Part shown: positions 52,674-62,368 of the stretch, one piece after another
How the letters are laid out: each line of letters opens with the position of its first letter
Position numbering within the stretch: the stretch's first letter is position 1
Origin: Sphingomonadales bacterium
Lineage (GTDB): Bacteria; Pseudomonadota; Alphaproteobacteria; Sphingomonadales; Sphingomonadaceae
DNA length: 64,000 nucleotides
Direction: 5' to 3'
Assembly: GCA_004173185.1 (NCBI GenBank)
Contig: SEFZ01000008.1
Location: 151,438 to 215,437, forward strand
Program-made: the position numbers and the translations under genes
The notes under the pieces: generated by a model
What the model was told of the DNA's origin: nothing
Databases searched by the model: none
What the model saw: only the letters and a program-made list of their open reading frames with translations

Positions 52674-53936
52674 TTATTTGAGCTTCGTTACCCTCAGCCG
52701 GAACGGTGCGAAGGGTATTAATTTGCGTCCATTGAACGATGCGACGGTCGCACCGGGGGGTGTCTTGTCAAAGGACACCCCGACCTGGCCGAACTCGACC
52801 GGCATCTCTGCATCCGCAGTGAAGGTCACGATCACCGATCCGGCAATGTCTAGAATGTCCTGGCCATCGGGATAATCGGCTTCCGCCGTTTCGAAGTCGT
52901 AGCGGAAATCGGTGGGTTTCGATCCACTCCATGCGATGCGGAAGCGATCACCCTTTCGGCCGGACAAGGTCCGCTTGTACCAATATTGCCCGAAGAAATC
53001 CTTGGAGTCGTGGGTCACGACCGAACTATCGACGACGAACTCGGCGCCGATCGGAATGGCTTTCGGACCTTGGCGGGCGGGCTGCGGCACCACGACGGAT
53101 CTAGCGGCCACCTGCGCGGTTTTGCACGACTTGATGAGATAATTCGTGGCCGCGATCATTGCGGATTGATTCTGCGGTCTGGTCGGAATGTTCACATAAT
53201 AGCCGGTTTGCGGGAGCGTCAGGCGGAGCCATCGCGGATCACGCGGATCCGGCGCGGAGCTGGTGATCTTGCTCCAGTCATAGCTGGCGGAGCCGTTATA
53301 GGCGGGCTTGGTAGTGCCACCCTCCCGTCGCTCGGGAATGTTGACTGAATATCTTGTCATGCACGGCTCGCCAGGAAGCGCCTCGTAATGACCGGTCACC
53401 GCGGTCTGACCTGAATGCGGGTACGTGAACCAATCTATCCCGTTGGAGATCACGCGATGCGCTTGTTCGCGGGTGGTGATGTCCGCCGATACCATTGCGG
53501 GCTTGCACGCCTGAATCAGCCGGTTCGCCGCTTCCAGCGCCTTCGCCGCGCCGCCCCGCGGCACCGGGAAGCCGAGCCTGCTCGCGCCATCCACGGTCCA
53601 GACATAATCGGCGCGCTCCGGCGTCACTTCGACGCGGGTGATGGTTCTCCAGTCAAGCACCACGGCGGACAGGAAATGTGCTGGTTTCGTGGCACCGTCT
53701 TCCTGCCGGACCGGCAGGCTCATCGAATATTGCGTGATGCAGGGCGGCGTAGCGACCGAGCGATAGGTGCCGATGGCGACGGGATTGGCGGGGTGCCATT
53801 CGAAGGTGCGGCCATCCACGGCATCGAAGATTGTCTTGTGCGCGGCTTCCCGGCTGGAATTCTGGGGCTGGGCGCTGGCCCGCGGCGCAATCGTCAGCGC
53901 CGCCACCATAACCGGTATCACAAGCGCTTGCTTCAT
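52674..53936 (-). CDS. Exported protein of unknown function with an internal duplication
   Basis: A 420-residue protein with a signal peptide cleaved near APRASAQ. No family was recognised. Residues about 32-145 and 155-270 are a diverged duplication: both contain TPPCITQYSM / GEPCMTRYSV, a GATKPA / GGTTKPA stretch, a DWRTIT / DWSKIT element and a helix ending in IQACK / IKSCK. The conserved Cys pairs could form one disulfide in each repeat. The C-terminal part (about 290-420) looks like a separate beta-rich module with FFGQYWYKRTLSGRKGDRFR. GGGAGGAG precedes the ATG. It is convergent with grpE (8 bp apart). Confidence 0.85.
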   Translation of the reverse strand: MKQALVIPVMVAALTIAPRASAQPQNSSREAAHKTIFDAVDGRTFEWHPANPVAIGTYRSVATPPCITQYSMSLPVRQEDGATKPAHFLSAVVLDWRTITRVEVTPERADYVWTVDGASRLGFPVPRGGAAKALEAANRLIQACKPAMVSADITTREQAHRVISNGIDWFTYPHSGQTAVTGHYEALPGEPCMTRYSVNIPERREGGTTKPAYNGSASYDWSKITSSAPDPRDPRWLRLTLPQTGYYVNIPTRPQNQSAMIAATNYLIKSCKTAQVAARSVVVPQPARQGPKAIPIGAEFVVDSSVVTHDSKDFFGQYWYKRTLSGRKGDRFRIAWSGSKPTDFRYDFETAEADYPDGQDILDIAGSVIVTFTADAEMPVEFGQVGVSFDKTPPGATVASFNGRKLIPFAPFRLRVTKLK

Positions 53937-54051
53937 CGCTGCGTCTCCTCCCGCTCGAAGTCTAGCCGAGTGCTGCCTGTGCTAGCAAGCGAGCGGGGAG
54001 GGCGAGGGATAAGAGGTAGCGAACACGGCGGACCTCGCCTATTTCCGATCC

Positions 54052-56799
54052 ATGTCACGCTTCGATTCAGTCCCCAACCGCCGCGCATTGATCGATCGCC
54101 GCGGGGTTGCCGAACGGCTGGCGGGGCTTGAGGCTGCGGACGGCACCAAGCTGCGCCAGGCCGCCACCGCCGAGCTGCGCATCGCGCTCGATGCGGGTCG
54201 CGCCGAGATTGCGCGCCGGATCGCCGAGCATCCCTCGCGCGGGCTGGAGGCAGCGGCGGCGGGGGCGTTTCTGATCGATCAGTTGCTCCGCTTGCTCTGG
54301 GACTTCACCGTTGAGCGGCTTCACCGCAATTCAAACCCCAGCACTGCCGAGCGCATGACCCTGCTCGCGGTGGGCGGATATGGCCGCGGCGAGATGGCGC
54401 CGCATTCGGATATCGACATCGCCTTTCTCACGCCGTGGAAAGTCACCGGCTGGAGCGAGCAGGTGATCGAATCCATGCTCTATTCGCTGTGGGACATGCA
54501 GCTGAAGGTTGGTCATTCGTCGCGCTCGCTCGATGAGATGGTGCGCCAGGCCAAGGGCGACGTGACGGTGCGCACTGCGCTGCTCGAAGCGCGCTATGTC
54601 TGGGGCGATACCGAATTATACGATCAGGCCGCGGCGCGCTTCAAAGCGGAGATCCAGCACGACACTGCCCGTATCTTTATCGCGGACAAGCTTGCCGAGC
54701 GCGAGACACGGCACAAGCGCATGGGCGACAGCCGCTATGTCGTCGAGCCGAATATCAAGGAAGGGAAAGGGGGGCTGCGCGATCTCCACACGCTCTTCTG
54801 GATCGGCAAATACGCCTATAATGTTCGCGAGCCCGCCCAATTGGTCGAGGCCGGGCTACTCAGCGCACACGAATTCCGCCAGTTTCGCCGCGCCGAGAAT
54901 TTCCTCTGGGCGGTGCGCAACCAGCTTCATCTCATCACGAACCGCGCCGAGGACCGGCTGACCTTCGACGTCCAGCGCGAGATCGCCGAGCGGATGCGCT
55001 ATTCGGACCGGCCGGGGAAATCCAAGGTCGAGCGCTTCATGCACTTCTACTTTCTTCAGGCGAAGATGGTGGGGGATCTGACTGGCGTGTTCCTTGCGCA
55101 TCTGGATGAGAAGTTCGCGGCGCGCGGTTCGCGCTTCGGCCTCACCAATCTGTTTCGGCGCCCGCGCAAACTCAACGGCTTCACGCTCGATCGCGGCCGG
55201 CTGGCGATCCCGAACGACGATTTCTTCGCGGAAAAGCCGATGCGGCTGATCGAGCTGTTTCAGCTTGCCGATCTGCACGGGCTGGAAATCCATCCGCTGG
55301 CGATGCGCGCCGCCGCGCGCGATGCGCGCATGGTCGACGCGGTTCGCGATGATCCCAAGGCCAATGCGTTGTTCCTCGACGTGCTGACGTCGCCGCGCGA
55401 TCCCGAGACGGTGCTGCGCTGGATGAACGAGAGTGGCGTATTTGGCCGGTTCGTGCCCGAGTTCGGCCGCGTCGTCGCGCAGATGCAGTTCGATATGTAC
55501 CACCATTATACGGTGGACGAGCATTCGATTCGCGCGATCGGGCTGCTCAGCCAGATCGAAAAGGGTGATCTGAAGGACGATCATCCGCTGGCGACCGGCA
55601 TCATCGATCAGGTGATCAGCCGCCGCGTGCTTTATGCCTCCGTGCTGCTCCACGATATCGCCAAGGGCCGCAGCGGCGATCACTCGATCCTTGGTGCCGA
55701 AGTCGCCGAGCGCCTGTGTCCGCGGCTGGGGATGAGCGCGGCGGAGACGGAGACGGTGGCGTGGCTGGTGCGCTGGCATCTGCTGATGTCCGCGACCGCC
55801 TTCAAGCGCGATCTGAGCGACTTCAAGACCATCCTCGACTTTGCCGAGCATGTGCAGAGCCCTGAGCGGCTTCGCCTGCTGCTGATCCTTACCATCGTCG
55901 ATATTCGGGCAGTGGGGCCGGGCGTGTGGAATGGCTGGAAGCGCCAGTTGCTCGGCACGCTGTTCGAATCGGCTGAGGAAGTGCTGCGGCTGGGCCATAA
56001 GCAGAAGGGGCGCAGCGAGCGCGTTATCGCCAAGCAGGAGGCGCTGGCCGAGATGCTCGGCTGGGACGAGAAGCGGATGACTGCGCTCAAGAAGCGGATG
56101 ACCGAGCCATACTGGATCGCCGAGCCGCTCGATGTGCTCGAGCGCAATGCCCGGCTGGTCGATGCCGCGGGCGATGCCGGCCTTTCGGTCAAGGCACAGG
56201 TATATCCCGAGCGCGGGGCGACGCTGGTTACGGTCTATGCCGCCGATCATCCGGGGCTGTTTTACCGTATCGCAGGCGCGATCCATGTCGCCGGGGGCAA
56301 CATCATCGACGCGCGCATCCACACCACGCGCGACGGCATGGCGCTCGATAATTTCCTGGTCCAGGACCCGCTAGGCCGCCCGTTCGACGAGGACATGCGG
56401 CTACAGCGGATCAAGTCGAGCATCGCCGACGCGCTCGCCAATCGCGCCAAGCTATCCGAGCGGCTCAAGACCAAGCCGCTTTCGCGGCTGCGCGCCGATG
56501 CCTTCACGATCGAGCCGAACGTGCTGATCGACAACAGGGCCTCGAACCGCTTCACCGTGATTGAAGTCAACGCCCGCGACCGCCCGGCCTTGCTCTATCA
56601 CCTCGCCCACGCGCTGTTCCAATCGAAGGTCACGATCCATTCGGCGCATGTCGCCACTTATGGCGAACGCGCCGTCGATACCTTCTATCTGACCGATCTG
56701 ATCGGCGATAAGATTGAAAGCAGCGCGCGGCTGAAGACGATCGAGCGGAGGCTGCTCGACGCCGCAGCGGGCGACGGATTGGTGGCGCAGGCCGCATAG
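54052..56799 (+). CDS. glnD: PII uridylyltransferase / uridylyl-removing enzyme
   Basis: The 915-residue bifunctional nitrogen sensor that uridylylates PII when nitrogen is short and removes UMP when glutamine is plentiful. The nucleotidyltransferase site is LLAVGGYGRGEMAPHSDIDI (about 101-120). The GlnD-specific KEGKGGLRDLHTLFW block is near residue 238. The HD domain for deuridylylation holds ASVLLHDIAKGRSGDHS, and two C-terminal ACT domains begin near 715 (LVTVYAADHPGLFYRIAGAI) and 830 (VIEVNARDRPALLYHLAHAL). All parts are intact. No strong ribosome site is seen before the ATG. Confidence 0.97.
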   Translation: MSRFDSVPNRRALIDRRGVAERLAGLEAADGTKLRQAATAELRIALDAGRAEIARRIAEHPSRGLEAAAAGAFLIDQLLRLLWDFTVERLHRNSNPSTAERMTLLAVGGYGRGEMAPHSDIDIAFLTPWKVTGWSEQVIESMLYSLWDMQLKVGHSSRSLDEMVRQAKGDVTVRTALLEARYVWGDTELYDQAAARFKAEIQHDTARIFIADKLAERETRHKRMGDSRYVVEPNIKEGKGGLRDLHTLFWIGKYAYNVREPAQLVEAGLLSAHEFRQFRRAENFLWAVRNQLHLITNRAEDRLTFDVQREIAERMRYSDRPGKSKVERFMHFYFLQAKMVGDLTGVFLAHLDEKFAARGSRFGLTNLFRRPRKLNGFTLDRGRLAIPNDDFFAEKPMRLIELFQLADLHGLEIHPLAMRAAARDARMVDAVRDDPKANALFLDVLTSPRDPETVLRWMNESGVFGRFVPEFGRVVAQMQFDMYHHYTVDEHSIRAIGLLSQIEKGDLKDDHPLATGIIDQVISRRVLYASVLLHDIAKGRSGDHSILGAEVAERLCPRLGMSAAETETVAWLVRWHLLMSATAFKRDLSDFKTILDFAEHVQSPERLRLLLILTIVDIRAVGPGVWNGWKRQLLGTLFESAEEVLRLGHKQKGRSERVIAKQEALAEMLGWDEKRMTALKKRMTEPYWIAEPLDVLERNARLVDAAGDAGLSVKAQVYPERGATLVTVYAADHPGLFYRIAGAIHVAGGNIIDARIHTTRDGMALDNFLVQDPLGRPFDEDMRLQRIKSSIADALANRAKLSERLKTKPLSRLRADAFTIEPNVLIDNRASNRFTVIEVNARDRPALLYHLAHALFQSKVTIHSAHVATYGERAVDTFYLTDLIGDKIESSARLKTIERRLLDAAAGDGLVAQAA

Positions 56800-56810
56800 G
56801 GAGAGAGACG

Positions 56811-57194
56811 ATGGGCGTGATCGGTATGGGTGGGCTGTTCTTCCGCGCAAAGGACCCCGATGCGCTCAACGCCTGGTATCGCGAGCATCTCAACGTCGGC
56901 GGCGGCTGCGACGGCACCGGCGAAGGCGTGGTCAATCAATGGGTGTGGACCACAGCGGGTGGCCCGATGGTCTTCGCGCCGTTCAAGGCCGACACCGATT
57001 ATTTCGCGGACGACAAGCAGCACATGATCAATCTGCGCGTCACCAATCTCGACAGCCTGCTCGAGCAACTCAATGCTGCGGGGATCGAAATTATTACCAA
57101 GCCCGAATGGAATGATCCGAGCACCGGCAACTTTGCCCGCATCCATGATCCTGAAGGCAACGCCATCGAATTGTGGGAGCCACCTGTAGCATGA
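56811..57194 (+). CDS. VOC-superfamily protein (glyoxalase/bleomycin-resistance fold)
   Basis: A 127-residue small protein with two beta-alpha-beta-beta-beta units. GLFFRAKDPDALNAWYREHL is the typical first unit, and IHDPEGNAIELWEPP the conserved end with a possible metal-binding Glu. The first-strand metal His of glyoxalase I is absent, so catalysis of the glyoxalase reaction is doubtful. GGGAGAGAG precedes the ATG. It follows glnD by 11 bp and overlaps the next small gene by ATGA. Confidence 0.88.
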   Translation: MGVIGMGGLFFRAKDPDALNAWYREHLNVGGGCDGTGEGVVNQWVWTTAGGPMVFAPFKADTDYFADDKQHMINLRVTNLDSLLEQLNAAGIEIITKPEWNDPSTGNFARIHDPEGNAIELWEPPVA

Positions 57195-57343
57195 GCCTGT
57201 TGACCACGATTGCCGCAGCCGCGGTGATCTTCCTGCTCGGCGCGATCATCGCCATCGGCGCACGGCCGCGTCCGGAGGACGAAGTGGCCGAGCCGGATCG
57301 GCGGCAGGAAGATGGCGGCGTCAACGGGGGCGGAAGCGAATGA
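57191..57343 (+). CDS. 50-residue single-helix membrane protein
   Basis: A very short gene beginning at the ATGA overlap with the VOC gene and ending in an ATGA overlap with the next gene. It encodes MSLLTTIAAAAVIFLLGAII followed by a charged tail rich in Arg, Glu, Asp and Gly. One membrane segment (about 4-24) and a cytoplasmic tail are predicted. The double overlap strongly suggests it is translated. The function is unknown. Confidence 0.7.
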   Translation: MSLLTTIAAAAVIFLLGAIIAIGARPRPEDEVAEPDRRQEDGGVNGGGSE

Positions 57344-57786
57344 AGATCAGGACTTACGTGCTGGCCGCTATCGCGGTCTTCGTCGCTGCCGTCACCGGGT
57401 CTGACCTGATTGCGCGAATGACGATCGCTGGACTCTCATTTAGCGCCGCTGTCGCTGAGCATCTGGAATGGGAATCGCTCACCATAGTCGGCATATTTTT
57501 TCTGTTCCTACCGTTCGTAGGCGCTGCTCTCATCTGCGGTGTCGCCAATAAGCGCGCTAGGACGCGAAGCGCGGTCACGCTGTTCTCCGTCGCCATGGCC
57601 GTGCTTGCGTATTTCTATTTTGACGGCTTCCAGGCCTCGCAGCGCGCAATGGTCGATCAGAGCTGGACCGCCGCAGCCCTGTTGATTGGTGTGTTGCCGT
57701 TCTTCGGGCTGGCGTTGGTTGCTGCCGTTGCGATACTCGCCGCAGCCGTCGCTCGGTTTGACCGACGGTCTATCCCGGACGCCTGA
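57340..57786 (+). CDS. Four-helix membrane protein of unknown function
   Basis: A 148-residue protein with hydrophobic segments at about 5-20, 48-68, 78-95 and 110-135. I do not recognise a family. The stretch GVANKRARTRSAV forms a positively charged loop, expected on the cytoplasmic side. It is translationally coupled to the 50-residue gene upstream and convergent with the GH16 gene. The base composition is slightly less GC-rich than neighbours. Confidence 0.75.
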   Translation: MKIRTYVLAAIAVFVAAVTGSDLIARMTIAGLSFSAAVAEHLEWESLTIVGIFFLFLPFVGAALICGVANKRARTRSAVTLFSVAMAVLAYFYFDGFQASQRAMVDQSWTAAALLIGVLPFFGLALVAAVAILAAAVARFDRRSIPDA

Positions 57787-57804
57787 ACGGGAGGGCGGAG
57801 GCGA

Positions 57805-58665
57805 CTAGCGCTTCTGCCACACCCGCACATATTCCACTTCCATCTTCGCCGGGAACGCCTTCTCGTCGATCCCCATCTGGCCGCCCCAGCCGCCGACGGC
57901 GACGTTGAGGATCAGATATTCGGGTGTGCCGAAGGGCCAGGTGGCCGGATCGCCTTTCTTGTCATTGTCGAAACGCATGTGGGCGCGGCCGTCGACGCCG
58001 ATCAGGATGCGGTCCTCGTTCCAGTCCAATTGGTAATTGTGGAAGGTGCCGCAGACGTCGGGTAATTGGGTGTAGCTGCCCTTTTGCGTGTTGATCGTGT
58101 GGTTATAGGCGCCGGTATGGACCGTGCCGAACGAGCGGCCTTCGTTCCAGCCGACATGCTCCATGATGTCGATCTCGCCCATTGCAGGCCAGCCCCTCTT
58201 GCCGTCTGACGCCAGCATCCAGATTGCGGGCCAGACGCCGCGGCCACAGGCGAGCTTGGCGCGGATTTCGAAGAAGCCGTATTTCCAATCGGCCAGCCCC
58301 TTGGTGACGATCTTTCCCGAAGCGAAATTCTGCCCGCCATAATCGTCCCGCGCCGCAAGCCGTTCCTTATGCGCTTCGATGATCAGCTTGCCGCCTTCGA
58401 CACGGACATTCTTGAGGCGCTTGGCCGCGTAATATTGCAGCTCTTCATTGTGCCAGCCCAGCTTGTTGCGGCTGGTGTCCCAACCCCATTTCTTGGGATC
58501 GGGCAGGCCGGGCTTGTTGAACTCGTCTGACCAGACGAGCTTGTGATCGGCGGGCACCGCGAGCGGCTCATCGGTGCCGGCGGTGATCGGGGGATTATGG
58601 ACGGTCTGCGCCGATACCGCGGGCGCAAGCACTAGTGCCGCGATCCCGAATCCAAGCCGGATCAT
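57805..58665 (-). CDS. Glycoside hydrolase family 16 enzyme, exported
   Basis: A 286-residue secreted beta-glucanase-like enzyme with a signal peptide ending near APAVSAQ. The catalytic motif is GEIDIMEHVG (E-x-D-x-x-E with nucleophile and acid/base Glu). Other GH16 marks are LVWSDEFNKPGLPDPKKWGW, HNEELQYY, GFFEIRAKLACGRGVWPAIW and the terminal MEVEYVRVWQ. It probably cleaves beta-1,3- or mixed-linked glucans such as laminarin; agarose or carrageenan cannot be excluded. The ATG at 58665 with GAGAGG upstream is preferred to in-frame codons further up. Confidence 0.93.
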   Translation of the reverse strand: MIRLGFGIAALVLAPAVSAQTVHNPPITAGTDEPLAVPADHKLVWSDEFNKPGLPDPKKWGWDTSRNKLGWHNEELQYYAAKRLKNVRVEGGKLIIEAHKERLAARDDYGGQNFASGKIVTKGLADWKYGFFEIRAKLACGRGVWPAIWMLASDGKRGWPAMGEIDIMEHVGWNEGRSFGTVHTGAYNHTINTQKGSYTQLPDVCGTFHNYQLDWNEDRILIGVDGRAHMRFDNDKKGDPATWPFGTPEYLILNVAVGGWGGQMGIDEKAFPAKMEVEYVRVWQKR

Positions 58666-58788
58666 ATTCCTCTCCCATCGCTCTGACAGCGTTGCCAGTA
58701 TCTTCGCGCGCAACGGGCCGGGTTGCAAGGGCCAACCGAACAGCGATTATGAGGTTCGCCAGTCACGGCGACGTCGGAGTCCCCATAA

Positions 58789-59220
58789 GTGGAAGAGGAC
58801 TATCAAAAGCTGCGCGGCGGTTGGGCGGATGGAGACCGCGAGCGGGAGCATGCGCTGCATCTGCTTTTTCTGGCATGGATGCATTGGGCGGACCCGTCCT
58901 CCGTCACCGGGATGACGGATGACCCGGAGGCAGCCGAACTCTGGAATGCGATCTTCGATCACTTTGGCGGCGAGGAATCGGCGGATACCGAGTTTCTTTA
59001 TGTCGCGGCGATCATGGCGACGGTCACGCCCTGGGGGTTCGGTGGAGAAGAAAAATATTGGGTAGCGGCGGCCGAGCGCATGGAGACGCGTGCGGTTTGC
59101 CTCGACCCCGGCGGTTTCGCGCCCGGGACGTTTGAGGGGCGGGGCGACTATGGCGAATATTTCGCGCATCAGTCTCGCAGGCGCGCAGAGGCGCTTTCAA
59201 ACGAAAAGGGCGGAGCCTAA
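58789..59220 (+). CDS. Conserved-looking hypothetical protein
   Basis: A 143-residue soluble protein rich in Trp, Glu and Asp (WADGDREREHALHLLFLAW, WGFGGEEKYWVAAAERM). No family was recognised. The start is GTG at 58789 without a strong ribosome site. It is divergent from the GH16 gene and its end overlaps the hairpin of a two-way terminator shared with infC. The codon use matches the neighbours, which supports it as a real gene. Confidence 0.65.
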   Translation: MEEDYQKLRGGWADGDREREHALHLLFLAWMHWADPSSVTGMTDDPEAAELWNAIFDHFGGEESADTEFLYVAAIMATVTPWGFGGEEKYWVAAAERMETRAVCLDPGGFAPGTFEGRGDYGEYFAHQSRRRAEALSNEKGGA

Positions 59221-59240
59221 GCCCCGCCCTTCAAACTTTT
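59204..59240. terminator. Bidirectional terminator between the hypothetical gene and infC
   Basis: AAGGGCGGAGC and GCCCCGCCCTT pair with one mismatch around a four-base loop. A TTTT lies 3' on the plus strand, and TTTTCGTTT follows on the minus strand. The plus-strand stop codon TAA is in the loop. It should end infC transcripts and those of the convergent gene. Confidence 0.8.
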
Positions 59241-59256
59241 CAGCCGTATCGCGCGC

Positions 59257-59790
59257 TTATTTCGGCGATAGCACCATCAGCATCTGACGGCCTTCCATGC
59301 GCGGATAGCTCTCGACCTTCGCGTCTTCGACGGTGTCGTCCTGCACGCGCTTGAGCAGCGCCATGCCGAGCTGGCCGTGGCTCAGTTCGCGGCCACGGAA
59401 GCGCAGGGTGATCTTCACCTTGTCGCCTTCGCCGATGAACTTGTGCACGGCCTTCATCTTCGTCTCATAATCATGATCGTCGATGTTGGGACGCATTTTG
59501 ATCTCCTTGATCTCCTGCGTCTTCTGGCTCTTGCGGGCGAGGTTGGCCTTTTTCTGCGCCTCGTACTTGAACTTGCCCACGTCGAGGAACTTGGCGACGG
59601 GCGGATCGGCGTTGGGCGACACTTCGACAAGGTCGAGCCCAAGCGCATTCGCCTGCTCCATCGCTTCACGCGTGAACATGACGCCGAGATTCTCGCCCTC
59701 ATGATCGATCACGCGGACCTTCTGCGAGACAATGAATTCGTTGAACCGCGGACCATTCATCGGCGGTGGCGCAAGCGGGCGCCGTGTCAT
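59257..59790 (-). CDS. infC: Translation initiation factor IF-3
   Basis: The conserved protein starts near [20 protein letters not shown] and ends 177 residues later; it keeps 50S off the 30S subunit and checks start codons. IF3-N has [14 protein letters not shown] and the linker [19 protein letters not shown]3-C has [19 protein letters not shown] and the [11 protein letters not shown] block. The coordinate given uses the ATG at 59790, but AGGAG lies too far from it (20 bases). The same AGGAG is eight bases before an in-frame ATA at 59802, which may be the true start, as infC genes often use non-AUG starts for self-control. It follows thrS and a TM2-domain gene. Confidence 0.95.
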   Translation of the reverse strand: MTRRPLAPPPMNGPRFNEFIVSQKVRVIDHEGENLGVMFTREAMEQANALGLDLVEVSPNADPPVAKFLDVGKFKYEAQKKANLARKSQKTQEIKEIKMRPNIDDHDYETKMKAVHKFIGEGDKVKITLRFRGRELSHGQLGMALLKRVQDDTVEDAKVESYPRMEGRQMLMVLSPK

Positions 59791-59927
59791 GGGAGGACGT
59801 ATAAGATTTGCTCCTAGGTGATTCCTGTGCGCGATATAGTCACTTGGCTTAAGATTTGGAAGCGCGCGCAGGTTCCATCTCGCTAAGACTATGCGACAGG
59901 CCCGTGGAAATAGCCGATCAAAGGGGT

Positions 59928-60260
59928 TTAGCCATATTTGGCGTGGAAGGTTTCGTCGCGCATGAACGCGTAAACCAGCCCCTCGATGAAGCTGACCAGC
60001 ACTGGAATAAGCGTCCAGCTGAACAGGATGTAGAGGATGCCCCAGCCGATGCGGCCGAGGTAGAATTTGTGGATGCCGAGCCCGCCGACGACCAGAGCGA
60101 GGACGACCGCGAGCACGCGGCTCTTCTCGCCCGTCGCGCCATATTGCGGTGCGCCACATTTGGGGCAGGTGCGCGCGCTGCTGTGAAGCGTGCCCGCGCA
60201 GCCGACGCAATATTTGCTGCCGCCCGCCGCGAAGCCGGGCGAAGTCGCATAATCAGGCAT
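59928..60260 (-). CDS. TM2-domain protein with zinc ribbon
   Basis: A 110-residue protein. A zinc-ribbon-like segment ([20 protein letters not shown], two CxxC pairs) covers residues about 17-36. The TM2 domain follows with two helices around the conserved short turn ([20 protein letters not shown], then [20 protein letters not shown]). A cytoplasmic or membrane-proximal sensor or assembly role has been suggested for such proteins, but none is established. It lies between thrS and infC in the same direction, an unusual insertion into this conserved pair. Confidence 0.88.
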   Translation of the reverse strand: MPDYATSPGFAAGGSKYCVGCAGTLHSSARTCPKCGAPQYGATGEKSRVLAVVLALVVGGLGIHKFYLGRIGWGILYILFSWTLIPVLVSFIEGLVYAFMRDETFHAKYG

Positions 60261-60310
60261 GAGCGCGCTCCAGGATCATGCCATCCAATCTGGAGCGCGC
60301 ACGCCGCGTG

Positions 60311-62311
60311 TCAAGCGGTGCGCAGATCCGGCGCAGTCGCCTCTGCCACCAGCCGCTCGACCATGGCATCGACGCTCAGCATTTCCTGACCCTGCGAACC
60401 CAGCGTGCGGACGGCGAGGGTGCCCTCGTCCGCCTCGCGCTTGCCGACGACGAGCAGATACGGGACCTTGGCCAGCGAATGCTCGCGGACCTTGTAGTTG
60501 ATCTTCTCGTTGCGCAGATCGGTCTCGACGCGGATGCCCGCGGCCTCCAGCTTCGCTGCGACCTGCTTGGCATAATCGTCAGCATCCGAGACGATCGTCG
60601 CGACCACCACCTGCACCGGCGAGAGCCAGAGCGGGAAGCGGCCGGCGTGGTGCTCGATCAGGATGCCGATGAAGCGCTCGAACGTGCCGAGGATTGCGCG
60701 GTGGAGCATGATCGGGCGGTGGCGCTCGCCATCGTCACCAACATAGCTGGCGTCGAGTCGCTCGGGCAGCACCGTGTCGGTCTGGATCGTGCCGACCTGC
60801 CAGGTGCGGCCGATTGCGTCGGTCAGGTGGAATTCCAGCTTCGGTGCGTAGAATGCGCCTTCGCCCGGAAGCTCTTCCCAGCCATATTCGTCGGTGTTGC
60901 GGCCCGTCGAGGCGACGGCATCGCGCAGGGACTGCTCGGACCAGTCCCACATCTCTTCGCTGCCGAAGCGCTTCTCGGGGCGCAGCGCGAGCTTGATCGC
61001 ATATTTGTCGAAGCCGAGATGCTTGTAGACGCTGTCGAGCAGGTCGCAGAAATTCTGGACTTCCTCGACCAATTGATCGGCGCGCACGAAGATATGCGCA
61101 TCGTCCTGGGTGAACTGGCGGACGCGCATGATGCCGTGCAGCGCACCGTGCGGCTCGTTGCGGTGGCAGCAGCCGAATTCGGCGAAGCGGATCGGCAGGT
61201 CGCGGTACGATTTGATGCCCTGCTTGAAGACCAGGATGTGCGCCGGGCAGTTCATCGGCTTGAGCGCCATGAGGTCGCCCTTGCCCGAAAGCACGGGGCC
61301 TTCATCCTCGGTGCCGGGAATCTCGTCGGGCACGACGAACATGTTCTCGCGATATTTGCCCCAATGGCCGGACTGCTCCCATTGGCGCGAGTCCATCAGC
61401 TGCGGCGTCTTGATCTCCTCATAGCCCGCGGCATCGAGGCGGCGGCGCATATATGCCTCGAGCTGGCGCCACAGGATGAAGCCCTTGGGGTGCCAGAAGA
61501 CCGAGCCCTGCGCTTCGGACTGAAGGTGGAACAGGTCCATCTCCTGGCCGATCTTGCGGTGATCGCGCTTGGCGGCTTCCTCGAGGCGCACGAGATGCTC
61601 GTCGAGCTGCTTCTTGTTGAGCCAGCCGGTGCCATAGATGCGGCTGAGCATCGCGTTGTTCTGATCGCCGCGCCAATAGGCACCCGAAACGCGCGTCAAC
61701 TTGAACGCGTTCGGGTCCAGCTTGCCGGTCGAGGCGAGATGCGGCCCACGGCACATGTCGAGCCACGCATCGTCGCCCTTGCCGGCCTTGTAGACCGTAA
61801 GCTCTTCGCCTTCGGGAAGCTCGGCGGCCCATTCGGCCTTGAAGCTCTCGCCATCCTTCTGCCAGCGCGCGATCAGATCGGCGCGGCTCCACACTTCGCG
61901 GATCAGCGGCTGATCGGCGGCGATGATCTTGCGCATTTCGGCTTCGATCGCGGGCAGATCCTCGTCGGTGAACGGGCGATCTTTCGGCGCGAAGTCGTAA
62001 TAGAAACCATCGTCGGTGGACGGCCCGAAGGTGATCTGCGTGCCGGGGAAGAGGTTCTGCACGGCTTCGGCAAGGATGTGCGCGAAATCATGGCGGGCGA
62101 GTTCAAGCGCATCGGCTTCGTTCTTCGAAGTGACGAGCGCGAGCTGCGAGTCCCCCTCGAACGGGCGCATGATGTCACGCAGTTCGCCATCGACGCGCGC
62201 GGCAATCGCCGCTTTGGCGAGTCCCGGACCGATCGCGGCTGCGATGTCCGCCGGGGTAGTCCCCGGGGCTACCTCGCGGACGGAACCGTCGGGCAGCGTA
62301 ATGCGGAACAT
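60311..62311 (-). CDS. thrS: Threonine--tRNA ligase
   Basis: The full-length 666-residue class II synthetase. The TGS domain ([20 protein letters not shown]) is followed by the editing domain with [16 protein letters not shown] and the tRNA-SAD block [17 protein letters not shown]. The catalytic core has [14 protein letters not shown] (zinc Cys), [20 protein letters not shown] (motif 2) and [18 protein letters not shown] (motif 3, zinc His). The anticodon-binding domain ends the protein. The ATG at 62311 is preferred to upstream in-frame codons that add 27 unrelated residues. Confidence 0.97.
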   Translation of the reverse strand: MFRITLPDGSVREVAPGTTPADIAAAIGPGLAKAAIAARVDGELRDIMRPFEGDSQLALVTSKNEADALELARHDFAHILAEAVQNLFPGTQITFGPSTDDGFYYDFAPKDRPFTDEDLPAIEAEMRKIIAADQPLIREVWSRADLIARWQKDGESFKAEWAAELPEGEELTVYKAGKGDDAWLDMCRGPHLASTGKLDPNAFKLTRVSGAYWRGDQNNAMLSRIYGTGWLNKKQLDEHLVRLEEAAKRDHRKIGQEMDLFHLQSEAQGSVFWHPKGFILWRQLEAYMRRRLDAAGYEEIKTPQLMDSRQWEQSGHWGKYRENMFVVPDEIPGTEDEGPVLSGKGDLMALKPMNCPAHILVFKQGIKSYRDLPIRFAEFGCCHRNEPHGALHGIMRVRQFTQDDAHIFVRADQLVEEVQNFCDLLDSVYKHLGFDKYAIKLALRPEKRFGSEEMWDWSEQSLRDAVASTGRNTDEYGWEELPGEGAFYAPKLEFHLTDAIGRTWQVGTIQTDTVLPERLDASYVGDDGERHRPIMLHRAILGTFERFIGILIEHHAGRFPLWLSPVQVVVATIVSDADDYAKQVAAKLEAAGIRVETDLRNEKINYKVREHSLAKVPYLLVVGKREADEGTLAVRTLGSQGQEMLSVDAMVERLVAEATAPDLRTA

Positions 62312-62368
62312 CTCGGACACGGGATCAATGCTTTCTGTTGGGACGCGAAGAGCGGCGCTTATGCCTGC

